A stretch of 64,000 nucleotides of DNA from Virgibacillus phasianinus (GTDB taxonomy: Bacteria > Bacillota > Bacilli > Bacillales > Amphibacillaceae). The notes under the pieces are model-generated. The model was not told the DNA's origin. It saw only the letters and a list, made by a program, of their open reading frames with translations, and did no database searches. Location: positions 2,852,001 through 2,916,000 of the forward strand of contig NZ_CP022315.1 of the NCBI RefSeq assembly GCF_002216775.1, written 5' to 3'. Of this stretch, positions 57,512-64,000 are shown piece by piece (the first letter of the stretch is position 1; every line of letters begins with the position of its first letter). Position numbers and translations under genes: made by a program.

Positions 57512-59203
57512 ATGTTTAAAAATTATAACATAAATCAAGTGGTGTTGCCTTTAGATTTAGAAATAAAATTGGACAAAAATGATATTGCCTATGCAGTAAA
57601 TGATGTTGTAACACAGATTCCGGAGGAAGCATTCGCTGCCTTTTCCCGTGAAACTGGATGTCCAGCCTATCACCCACAAATGATGATGAAAATTATCTTA
57701 TGTGCCTACACGCAGTCGGTTTTTTCTGGAAGAAAAATGGAAGGGTTACTTAAAGATAGTGTGCGTATGATGTGGTTAGCGCAAGGTTATGAACCAAGTT
57801 ATCGTACAATCAATCGTTTTCGTGTGCATCCAGAGGTGAAAGAACTACTGCGTCAATGTTTTGTGCAATTCCGTTGTCAGCTAGTGGAAGAAAAACAAAT
57901 TGATGAAGAAGCGATTTTTATTGATGGAACCAAGATTGAAGCGAATGCCAATAAATTTACGTTTGTATGGCGGAAATCGGTTGAAAGGTACAGTGCTAAT
58001 TTGGTGGAAAAATCCAACCAAATGTATGATGAATTATTGGAGAAAGAAATTCTTCCGGAAATCGAACGGGAAAGCCTGGAGGAACTGTCCACGAAAGAAC
58101 TCGAAAAAGTAGTGGAGCAGCTGGATGGCAAGGTAGAAGCGTATGACAAGAAAATAGAAGCGAGTGAAGACGTAAGCGCACGTAAAAAACTACGGTCTGA
58201 CCGTAAAGCACCGAAACAATACCGCAAACAATTCAAGGATTATTTGGCGCGAAAACAGAAATACCAAAAAGACATGGAGATCTTCGGAGAACGCAATAGT
58301 TATTCGAAGACGGATCATGATGCCACTTTTATGCGAATGAAAGATGATTATATGAAGAACGGCCAGCTGAAAGCTGGGTATAATGTGCAGGCTGCAACCG
58401 AAGGACAATATGTGCTCGCTTATGATGTATTCCCAAATCCGACAGATACTCGCACCTTCATTCCATTTCTGGATAACATAGAAAATAATTACTTTAAGCT
58501 GCCAAAGCACATCGTGGCTGACGCAGGATATGGTAGTGAACAAAACTACGAAGATGTCATCGAGAATCGAAAACGCACACCGCTGATTACCTATAACCAG
58601 TATCGAAAAGAGAAGAAAAAGAAGCATAAGAATAACGCTTTCCATACAGCCAATTGGGAATATAATAATGAAGACGATACGTTTACCTGTCCAAATGGAA
58701 AACAATTAATGTTCAGCCACATGTCCAATCGAACAGATAAATACGGACTAACACGATCGTTTAAAGTTTATGAGTCTGAGGACTGTTCAGGTTGTCCATT
58801 GCGTTCCCAATGCACCAAAGCGAAGGAAGGAAATAATCGAAGAATTTATTACAACGAAAAATGGGAACAACAAAAAGAATACATTAAGCAACTGCTTTCG
58901 GAAGAGAAAACTGGTGAAATTTACGGCAATCGTAAAATCGATGTGGAGCCAGTCTTTGGATTTCTGAAGGCTAATTTGTGCTTCACTCGTATGTCTGTAC
59001 GAGGTAAAGAGAAAGTAGAAAGTGAAATAGGATTTGCATTCATGGCGGTAAACTTGAGGAAGTACACCGCCATGAAGACAAAACAACCACTAGATAATCA
59101 AGACAATCCAACGAAAAATGGTTCTGATCATCAAAAACCGATGATCAGAACCATTTTTAAGTTATTTTTGGCTAGTTATGTCCCAGCCTCTTCCTTTTTT
59201 TAA
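57512..59203 (+). CDS. IS1182-family DDE transposase
   Basis: A 563-aa DDE transposase. An N-terminal DUF772-like helical domain has 'ETGCPAYHPQMMMKIILCAY' and 'EPSYRTINRFRV'. Catalytic Asp 1 is in 'IFIDGTKIEANANKFTF', Asp 2 in 'HIVADAGYGSEQNYE', and Glu in 'KIDVEPVFGFLKANL'. A Cys cluster ('CSGCPLRSQC') lies before the Glu. Apparently intact. The frame crosses the right inverted repeat and stops 13 nt outside the IS, using TAA in the flanking duplication. RBS GGAGGG. Confidence 0.95.
   Translation: MFKNYNINQVVLPLDLEIKLDKNDIAYAVNDVVTQIPEEAFAAFSRETGCPAYHPQMMMKIILCAYTQSVFSGRKMEGLLKDSVRMMWLAQGYEPSYRTINRFRVHPEVKELLRQCFVQFRCQLVEEKQIDEEAIFIDGTKIEANANKFTFVWRKSVERYSANLVEKSNQMYDELLEKEILPEIERESLEELSTKELEKVVEQLDGKVEAYDKKIEASEDVSARKKLRSDRKAPKQYRKQFKDYLARKQKYQKDMEIFGERNSYSKTDHDATFMRMKDDYMKNGQLKAGYNVQAATEGQYVLAYDVFPNPTDTRTFIPFLDNIENNYFKLPKHIVADAGYGSEQNYEDVIENRKRTPLITYNQYRKEKKKKHKNNAFHTANWEYNNEDDTFTCPNGKQLMFSHMSNRTDKYGLTRSFKVYESEDCSGCPLRSQCTKAKEGNNRRIYYNEKWEQQKEYIKQLLSEEKTGEIYGNRKIDVEPVFGFLKANLCFTRMSVRGKEKVESEIGFAFMAVNLRKYTAMKTKQPLDNQDNPTKNGSDHQKPMIRTIFKLFLASYVPASSFF
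59114..59158 (+). terminator. Terminator in the transposase 3' end
   Basis: AAAAATGGTTCTGATCATC (59114-59132) and its complement (59140-59158), a 19-bp perfect stem with 7-nt loop ending in T5. It lies inside the coding frame, 45 nt before the stop. Confidence 0.85.
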
Positions 59204-59276
59204 GAAGAAAATATAAAAGAAAACCTGTCTAGTGTGAGCGCACTGAACTTATTAAAATAATGATTGAATCCCATAT
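59191..59276. repeat. Right copy of the 86-bp target-site duplication
   Basis: Same sequence as 57269-57354. It supplies the transposase stop (59201-59203) and keeps the intact yqfT 3' end (59252-59276). Confidence 0.95.
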
Positions 59277-59533
59277 GACCGGACCATTTCTCCAAATAAT
59301 TTTTGCGCTTTCTTCGTTGTTTGCATGTCGGTCATTCTTGCCAGCTCCTTAAAAAAAGCAACGCGATCTGATTCACTGAATGGATCAAACGGATGGTTTT
59401 TCACGTAATTCGTTATCTGTTTTGCTTCACTCCTTGTAAGAGAAAAACCATATTGTTTACTGTAGTGAAGTAATTCCTCGGGTGAAATTTGTTTTATTTT
59501 TTTAGTGATTAGATCTTTCATTACGTTTGACAT
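59252..59533 (-). CDS. yqfT: YqfT-like protein (DUF2624)
   Basis: A 93-aa soluble helical protein containing 'ISPEELLHYSKQYGFSLTRSEAKQI' and 'NHPFDPFSESDRVAFFKELARMT', the DUF2624 pattern. Its place after nfo on the opposite strand matches yqfT of B. subtilis. RBS AAGGAGCC upstream of ATG 59533. The last codons are part of the IS target duplication but the gene is intact. Function unknown. Confidence 0.85.
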   Translation of the reverse strand: MSNVMKDLITKKIKQISPEELLHYSKQYGFSLTRSEAKQITNYVKNHPFDPFSESDRVAFFKELARMTDMQTTKKAQKLFGEMVRSYGIQSLF

Positions 59534-59695
59534 GTTTTGGCTCCTTTTTTATCATACTGCTGGTTTAGTGTATGTGGAAATTTATTAATTGTTAACAAGT
59601 ATGATTTGAAGCATTACCAATAACTTACACCATTATTAACTGCTTAAATCCATAAACTAAGTCACACCTCATTTAAAGAAGGCGAGGGAATATAT

Positions 59696-60100
59696 ATGGA
59701 TCAATTTGATAATGGCCGAAAAGACCCTGATCTTAATGATGAGGCAGAGGATCATGACATCAATAAAGTCAACTTGTATGGGAGTACTCCTGTTCCAACG
59801 GATATTGCAAATAACCGCGATGAAGAAACAGCACAAGAATTGACTGCAGATGATTATAATGATCGTGCAGAACAACGTGATGATTCGGACGTCGGATCGC
59901 ATGTAAATAGTGCGGTGGGTTGGGTTGCACTGATTTTATCAATCGCTTCCTTTTTCTTCATGCCGATTATTCTTGGCGGAGCAGGGATTATTGTTGGCTT
60001 TATTGCGAAGAGCAGAGATGCAGATACGCTTGGAAATACCGCTATTATAGCCGGTGCTGCTTCGATTATCATTACACTTTTTGTTCTTCCGTATTTATAG
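59696..60100 (+). CDS. yqfX: YqfX-like membrane protein
   Basis: A 134-aa protein. The acidic N-terminal 75 residues are predicted disordered. Two C-terminal membrane helices follow ('VGWVALILSIASFFFMPIILGGAGIIVGFIA' and 'AIIAGAASIIITLFVLPYL') with DUF4190-like Gly pattern. Topology and the neighbour YqfZ point to yqfX. RBS GGCGAGGG. Function unknown. Confidence 0.75.
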   Translation: MDQFDNGRKDPDLNDEAEDHDINKVNLYGSTPVPTDIANNRDEETAQELTADDYNDRAEQRDDSDVGSHVNSAVGWVALILSIASFFFMPIILGGAGIIVGFIAKSRDADTLGNTAIIAGAASIIITLFVLPYL

Positions 60101-60139
60101 AAAATAGGAGGCTGGCTCTTAAGTCATCCTCCTATTTTT
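60101..60139. terminator. Bidirectional terminator, yqfX / yqfZ
   Basis: AAAATAGGAGG (60101-60111) and CCTCCTATTTT (60128-60138), overlapping the yqfZ stop codon; A and T flanks on both strands. Confidence 0.9.
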
Positions 60140-60452
60140 AATCTTTTTGATACACAGGAAAATAATAATAATTGTATGCTTTCAATTGATAAGGTTTAAC
60201 TTGTGGATTCAACTTTTTGAAGTCTGAAATAATTTTCTCCACATCGAGTGAATTGATTTTATTGTACGTTTCCACAATTGATAGCACCGTTTGACCCGGT
60301 AACACCTTCACCTGAACATATTTATCTCCGTCTACTACTTCACCTTTATTTTCCTTATCAATTGTTATAGATCCTGATGTCATATCATTATAAATACTGG
60401 CACACAGTAAAATTACTGTTATTAAAATTAGTGATTTTTTGAAAAAATTCAT
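60138..60452 (-). CDS. yqfZ: YqfZ-like LysM-domain protein
   Basis: A 104-aa protein with an N-terminal signal/anchor helix ('SLILITVILLCASIY') and a C-terminal LysM-like domain, 'YVQVKVLPGQTVLSIVETYNK...LNPQVKPYQLKAYNYYYFPVY'. Probably extracytoplasmic and peptidoglycan-binding. RBS AAAAAGGAGC. Convergent with yqfX. Confidence 0.75.
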   Translation of the reverse strand: MNFFKKSLILITVILLCASIYNDMTSGSITIDKENKGEVVDGDKYVQVKVLPGQTVLSIVETYNKINSLDVEKIISDFKKLNPQVKPYQLKAYNYYYFPVYQKD

Positions 60453-60522
60453 ATAACTGCTCCTTTTTATGAAACTAAGTATCCTTATATCCCGTATAAT
60501 ATATTAAGTAGGAGGGGTGTAG

Positions 60523-61158
60523 ATGGATATCTTTTCTTCAGTCTGGATTGGTTTCGTTATTACCTTTTTAGGAACGTTGTTTATTCTTGGAGAAGTCTGG
60601 GTAAATATGCGAGGCGTTTTTGGTCTTTTGGGAATCGGATTTATAACCGTGTATTTTTCAGTATACTTAGCTACGGGCTCGTTTATTATTATGCTTATTA
60701 TTTATTTTGTCGGATTATTACTCATTATTCTGGATGGCAAGGTAGTAAACGACGGTACTTTAGCCACATTAGGTTTGGGATGTATGCTTGCTTCAGTAGC
60801 AATAAGTGCTCCATCGCTTGAGGCCGGGCTGTACGCAGTAATTGGTGTATTGGTTGGTGGATTCTCTTCCTTATTGTTTTTAAAGGTATTTAAACATCGG
60901 GATTTGTGGACGAAAGTTACCTTAAAAGACCGATTAACAAAAGAAGCAGGGTATAATTCACTGAACAAGGAATATGGAGAACTGCTGTTTCAAAAAGGTA
61001 TTGCTTTAAATAATTTGCGGCCTGTTGGAACTATTCGAATAAATAATAAAGATTACAGTGCAGTTTCCAATGGCCAATGGATTGTCAAGGATACTCCAGT
61101 TGAAGTTGTCGAGGTAGATGGTACAAAAATACTTGTTGAAAAAATTTCATCCGAATAA
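60523..61158 (+). CDS. Short NfeD-family membrane protein (no protease domain)
   Basis: A 211-aa protein with four to five membrane helices in the first 130 residues. A C-terminal NfeD-type OB domain follows ('GIALNNLRPVGTIRINNKDYSAVSNGQWIVKDTPVEVVEVDG'). It has no ClpP-like protease domain, unlike YqeZ at 33212, so it is the truncated NfeD type. Not next to a flotillin gene. RBS GGAGGGG. Role unknown; perhaps membrane microdomain or stress related. Confidence 0.85.
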   Translation: MDIFSSVWIGFVITFLGTLFILGEVWVNMRGVFGLLGIGFITVYFSVYLATGSFIIMLIIYFVGLLLIILDGKVVNDGTLATLGLGCMLASVAISAPSLEAGLYAVIGVLVGGFSSLLFLKVFKHRDLWTKVTLKDRLTKEAGYNSLNKEYGELLFQKGIALNNLRPVGTIRINNKDYSAVSNGQWIVKDTPVEVVEVDGTKILVEKISSE

Positions 61159-61188
61159 ACTCATGTTTACATACATGGGTTTTTTTTT
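61159..61188 (+). terminator. Terminator after the short NfeD gene
   Basis: ACTCATGT and ACATGGGT arms with a 6-nt loop, followed by T8. Confidence 0.8.
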
Positions 61189-61336
61189 GAAAAAAATAGC
61201 AAGATCAGTTTAATTATGTAGTTTGTAAATTTAATGTTAAGTTTTCCAATAGTTCCTTTACAAAGCAGGTTAATTCATTTAATAATTGATACGTAATACG
61301 ACAAAATTCAACAAGATTGAAGGGATGGAGTACTCA

Positions 61337-62962
61337 TTGGATATAGATATTCAAAAGCTGATTTTTGAGTTCCTCGGGGGTTTAGGAATTTTTCTACTTG
61401 GTATTAAGTTTATGGGAGATGGATTACAAAAAACAGCCGGGGATCGCTTAAGAGACATATTAGACAGATTTACCAGCAATCCATTTCTCGGCGTTTTGGC
61501 TGGGATGATCGTTACTATTTTAATTCAAAGCAGTTCGGGGACTACTGTACTGACAGTTGGCCTCGTTAATGCGGGCTTTATGACGTTAAGACAAGCAATT
61601 GGCGTCATCATGGGAGCCAACATCGGTACAACGGTTACAGCTTTTATAATTGGTGTTGATCTAGGTGAGTATTCATTACCTATTATTGCCGTTGGTTGTT
61701 TCATGATCTTTTTCTTTAATAACCAAAAAATAACCGCAATCGGCCAAACTATTTTTGGTTTTGGTGCATTATTTTTCGGACTTGATCTAATGAGCAGTGG
61801 CATGCATCCGCTTCGGTCATTAGATGCCTTTCATGAACTGACTGTTAACATGAGTTCCAACCCGATACTTGGCGTTGTCATCGGTACGTTATTTACCGTA
61901 ATTGTGCAAAGCTCAAGTGCAACAATTGGAATTTTGCAGGGACTATTTTCAGAAGGTGCAATCGATTTAAAAGCGGCAGTTCCAGTCTTATTTGGTGATA
62001 ATATTGGGACGACCATTACAGCGGTTCTGGCATCGCTAGGCGCAAGTGTAGCGGCTAGAAGAGCAGCATATACACACGTTATCTTCAATCTGGTAGGAAC
62101 AACCATTTTCTTAATTTTTCTTGGCTGGTTTACGCAATATGTTGTGTTCCTGCAGGATCAATTAAACTTAAATCCGGAAATGACGCTGGCTTTTGCGCAT
62201 GGAAGTTTCAACCTTGCTAATACAATTATCCAATTTCCTTTTATAGGAGCACTGGCGTGGATTGTAACGAAAATTATCCCGGGAGAAGATGTTACAATAG
62301 AGTATAAGCCAAAGCATTTAGATCCCATCTTTATTCAACAATCTTCCACGCTTGCTTTAGACCAGGCGAAAGCCGAGATAATTCGCATGGGTGAATATGC
62401 TGCACAAGGACTTGAAGAAACTAATCAATATCTACTCACCCATCAGCAAAAACATTCCGAAACAGCTATGCAGATTGAAGGGGCCCTAAACAATCTGGAT
62501 CGAAAAATTACTGATTACCTGGTGGATATTTCAGCTGAATCATTGTCAGAATTCGAAAGTGCAAAACATACCGCGTTAATGGATTCTGTACGTGATATCG
62601 AACGGATTGGTGATCATTTTGAAAATATTATTGAGCTAATCGATTATAAAATATCAAATAAAGTAGACTTAACAGAAAAGGCTCAGGAAGACTTAAATAA
62701 CATGTTTGACTTAACAATTTTAACTGTTAAACAAGCAGTACAAGCACTCAATGCTATGGATCGTGAAGAAGCTCTTGCAGTAGTCCAAAAGGAAGATGAA
62801 ATTGACAAGATGGAGCGCAGCTATCGTAAAAAGCACATTATCCGCATGAATGAGGGATTATGCACGGGGTCTGCGGGGATTGTGTTTGTGGACATTATCA
62901 GCAATTTAGAACGTATAGGTGACCATTCCGTAAATATAGCGGAAGAAGTTCTGGGAGAATGA
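61337..62962 (+). CDS. yqeW: Na/Pi cotransporter family protein (YqeW-like)
   Basis: A 541-aa transporter. Two inverted-repeat Na/Pi domains carry 'LIQSSSGTTVLTVGLVNAGFM' with 'GANIGTTVTAFIIG', and 'IVQSSSATIGILQGL' with 'GDNIGTTITAVLASLG'. The C-terminal 200 residues form a PhoU-like helical domain ('DRKITDYLVDISAE', 'IERIGDHFENIIELI'). TTG 61337 after GGGATGGAG gives MDIDIQKLIFEFLGGLG, matching YqeW. It likely imports phosphate or a phosphonate-like anion with Na+. Confidence 0.92.
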   Translation: MDIDIQKLIFEFLGGLGIFLLGIKFMGDGLQKTAGDRLRDILDRFTSNPFLGVLAGMIVTILIQSSSGTTVLTVGLVNAGFMTLRQAIGVIMGANIGTTVTAFIIGVDLGEYSLPIIAVGCFMIFFFNNQKITAIGQTIFGFGALFFGLDLMSSGMHPLRSLDAFHELTVNMSSNPILGVVIGTLFTVIVQSSSATIGILQGLFSEGAIDLKAAVPVLFGDNIGTTITAVLASLGASVAARRAAYTHVIFNLVGTTIFLIFLGWFTQYVVFLQDQLNLNPEMTLAFAHGSFNLANTIIQFPFIGALAWIVTKIIPGEDVTIEYKPKHLDPIFIQQSSTLALDQAKAEIIRMGEYAAQGLEETNQYLLTHQQKHSETAMQIEGALNNLDRKITDYLVDISAESLSEFESAKHTALMDSVRDIERIGDHFENIIELIDYKISNKVDLTEKAQEDLNNMFDLTILTVKQAVQALNAMDREEALAVVQKEDEIDKMERSYRKKHIIRMNEGLCTGSAGIVFVDIISNLERIGDHSVNIAEEVLGE

Positions 62963-62975
62963 AGTAAAACAGATT

Positions 62976-63024
62976 AAAGAGATTAACGGCTATTTATTAT
63001 TAGAAACGTTAGTCTCTTTTTCTT
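62976..63024 (+). terminator. Terminator after yqeW
   Basis: AAAGAGATTAACG (62976-62988) and CGTTAGTCTCTTT (63007-63019) with one mismatch, then a T-rich tail. Confidence 0.85.
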
Positions 63025-63185
63025 TCTAAAACGTTCTTTTTATAGGTACCTGTATTTATCCAGTGTAAAAACTTTTGATAAAAAATTAAAATTTAAATTG
63101 AAAAATGAAGATGAAAGTGCTATAGTTATTAATGTTGTTCGAAAGGGAGCAAATAAATACTTTTAAAAAGTTTGTATGAAATATA

Positions 63186-63214
63186 TTGACAGATTATCCC
63201 GTACATGATAAATT
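63186..63214 (+). promoter_or_regulatory. Sigma-A promoter of the tRNA cluster
   Basis: -35 TTGACA (63186-63191), 17-bp spacer, -10 TAAATT (63209-63214), about 80 bp before the first tRNA. Confidence 0.8.
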
Positions 63215-63299
63215 ATATTTCGTCGCTTGTTAATTCTTTACATACGAAACATGAAGGACAAGCAAGATTGTACGACTAAGATTCGCTTTATTAGATTAT

Positions 63300-63374
63300 T
63301 CCACAGTAGCTCAGTGGTAGAGCTATCGGCTGTTAACCGATCGGTCGTAGGTTCGAATCCTACCTGTGGAGCCA
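63300..63374 (+). tRNA. tRNA-Asn (GTT)
   Basis: Acceptor TCCACAG/CTGTGGA, anticodon GTT in 'ggctGTTaacc', T loop TTCGAAT, discriminator G and encoded CCA. Confidence 0.97.
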
Positions 63375-63377
63375 TTT

Positions 63378-63454
63378 GGCGGTGTAGCTCAGCTGGCGAG
63401 AGCGTACGGTTCATACCCGTGAGGTCGGGGGTTCGATCCCCTCCGCCGCTACCA
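63378..63454 (+). tRNA. tRNA-Met (CAT), elongator
   Basis: Starts GGCGGTGTAGCTCAGC, anticodon CAT, discriminator A, encoded CCA. The sequence is close to the B. subtilis elongator tRNA-Met. It lacks the unpaired 5' base typical of the initiator. Confidence 0.93.
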
Positions 63455-63503
63455 TTGATAAACTTATTGTGAAACAGAATACATAAACACATGTCCTTTT
63501 TAT

Positions 63504-63580
63504 GGCGGTCGTGGCGAAGTGGTTAACGCACCGGATTGTGGCTCCGGCACTCGTGGGTTCGATCCCCACCGGTCGCCCCA
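63504..63580 (+). tRNA. tRNA-His (GTG)
   Basis: Starts GGCGGTCGTGGCGAAG, anticodon GTG in 'gattGTGgctc', encoded CCA. The 5' G opposite the 3' C is consistent with the G-1 of tRNA-His. Confidence 0.96.
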
Positions 63581-63589
63581 TAAAATTAA

Positions 63590-63666
63590 GGACCCTTAGC
63601 TCAGCTGGTTAGAGCTATCGGCTCATAACCGATCGGTCGCAGGTTCGAATCCTGCAGGGTCCACCA
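63590..63666 (+). tRNA. tRNA with CAT anticodon, probably tRNA-Ile2 (lysidine-modified)
   Basis: Acceptor GGACCCT/AGGGTCC, anticodon CAT, encoded CCA. The body resembles B. subtilis tRNA-Ile(CAT) rather than either tRNA-Met, so C34 is expected to be converted to lysidine by TilS and read AUA. Confidence 0.85.
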
Positions 63667-63677
63667 TTTTACTTTAC

Positions 63678-63770
63678 GGAGGAATACCCAAGTCTGGCTG
63701 AAGGGATCGGTCTTGAAAACCGACAGGGGTGTCAAAGCCCGCGGGGGTTCGAATCCCTCTTCCTCCTCCA
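63678..63770 (+). tRNA. tRNA-Ser (TGA)
   Basis: 93 nt with a long variable arm; acceptor GGAGGAA/TTCCTCC, anticodon TGA in 'gtctTGAaaac', encoded CCA. The discriminator is T where bacterial tRNA-Ser normally has G. Confidence 0.96.
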
Positions 63771-63783
63771 TACATACTATAAT

Positions 63784-63856
63784 GGCTCAGTAGCTCAGTC
63801 GGTAGAGCAAAGGACTGAAAATCCTTGTGTCGGCGGTTCGATTCCGTCCTGAGCCA
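63784..63856 (+). tRNA. tRNA-Phe (GAA)
   Basis: Acceptor GGCTCAG/CTGAGCC, anticodon GAA in 'gactGAAaatc', T loop TTCGATT, discriminator A. The next bases are TCA, not CCA, so CCA must be added after transcription. Last tRNA of the cluster. Confidence 0.96.
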
Positions 63857-63865
63857 TCACATTCA

Positions 63866-63903
63866 CAGATTGTCCCGAATTTAATCGGCAATCTGATTTT
63901 TTA
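63866..63903 (+). terminator. Terminator of the tRNA cluster
   Basis: CAGATTG (63866-63872) and CAATCTG (63889-63895) with inner CCG/CGG, then TTTTTT. Nothing further is seen to 64000. Confidence 0.88.
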
Positions 63904-64000
63904 TTGTAAAAGAATTTCAAAATGAGGTTTCAAGGATAATCATACGTGAAATAGTAATTGAGGATGCTTTGATAGGTTAATTGTAAAAATATGCATATAA

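Larger units (their letters stand above)
57355..59190 (+). mobile_element. IS1182-family insertion sequence (1836 bp)
   Basis: Terminal inverted repeats GAGGCTGGGACA (57355-57366) and TGTCCCAGCCTC (59179-59190). One transposase gene with internal terminators near each end. Flanked by an exact 86-bp direct repeat. The IR start GAGGCTGGGACA and transposase type fit the IS1182 family. Confidence 0.95.

Noticed and set aside
58190-58705. 171-aa open frame on the minus strand inside the transposase
   Set aside because: It lies antisense to a well-supported DDE transposase, has no RBS and no recognisable domain.
63227-63492. Open frames over the tRNA-Asn and tRNA-Met genes on both strands
   Set aside because: The sequence is fully explained by tRNA genes. 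Such frames often appear as spurious annotated proteins over tRNA clusters.

Overview
The window is a long, low-GC Firmicute core chromosome segment from an endospore-forming Bacillaceae. The gene order matches the yqe-yqf region of Bacillus subtilis: sda, yqeG to yqeM, comE, holA, gpr, spoIIP, lepA, hrcA-grpE-dnaK-dnaJ, rpsU, floA, phoH, era, glyQS, dnaG-sigA, nfo. Sporulation genes (sda, gpr, spoIIP, yqfC, yqfD), competence genes and a Mrp antiporter suggest an Oceanobacillus/Virgibacillus/Lentibacillus-like, probably salt- or alkali-tolerant, bacterium. The genus is inferred from gene content only.

Layout. 1-5350 (minus strand): a Mrp cation/proton antiporter operon, A-C-D-E-F-G, with no mrpB. 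5592-5918: sda (minus strand) with a cluster of DnaA boxes. 6134-11188: yqeG, yqeH, aroE, yhbY, nadD, yqeK, rsfS, yqeM, covering ribosome assembly, NAD and shikimate metabolism. 11511-15142: comEA-comEB-comEC for DNA uptake, then yqzM, holA and rpsT. 17216-19891: gpr, spoIIP and yqxA. 20063-31322: lepA, hemW, then the CIRCE-controlled heat-shock operon hrcA-grpE-dnaK, dnaJ, prmA, rsmE and mtaB. 31454-38585: deoC, rpsU, yqeY, a sigma-W type promoter driving yqeZ-floA-yqfB, then yqfC, yqfD and phoH. 38706-47031: pgpH, ybeY, dgkA, era, yqzL, recO and a T-box controlled glyQS. 47125-54848: ccpN-yqfL, a 765-bp gene-free stretch with repeats, dnaG-sigA, cccA, trmK and yqfO. 55005-57234: cshB and nfo. 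57355-59190: an IS1182-type element flanked by an exact 86-bp direct repeat. 59252-62962: yqfT, yqfX, yqfZ, a short NfeD protein and a Na/Pi cotransporter. 63300-63856: six tRNA genes (Asn, Met, His, Ile2-type CAT, Ser, Phe) with promoter and terminator.

Most of the window is conserved housekeeping DNA. The unusual content is: (i) a clean absence of mrpB; (ii) a roughly 93-nt three-hairpin repeat present three times, sitting where B. subtilis has comER and yqxD; (iii) other cruciform intergenic elements; (iv) an IS element that duplicated 86 bp, landed in a terminator, and takes its transposase stop codon from the target; (v) departures from consensus at the 3' ends of tRNA-Ser and tRNA-Phe. 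No CRISPR array, phage or toxin/defence island was seen.
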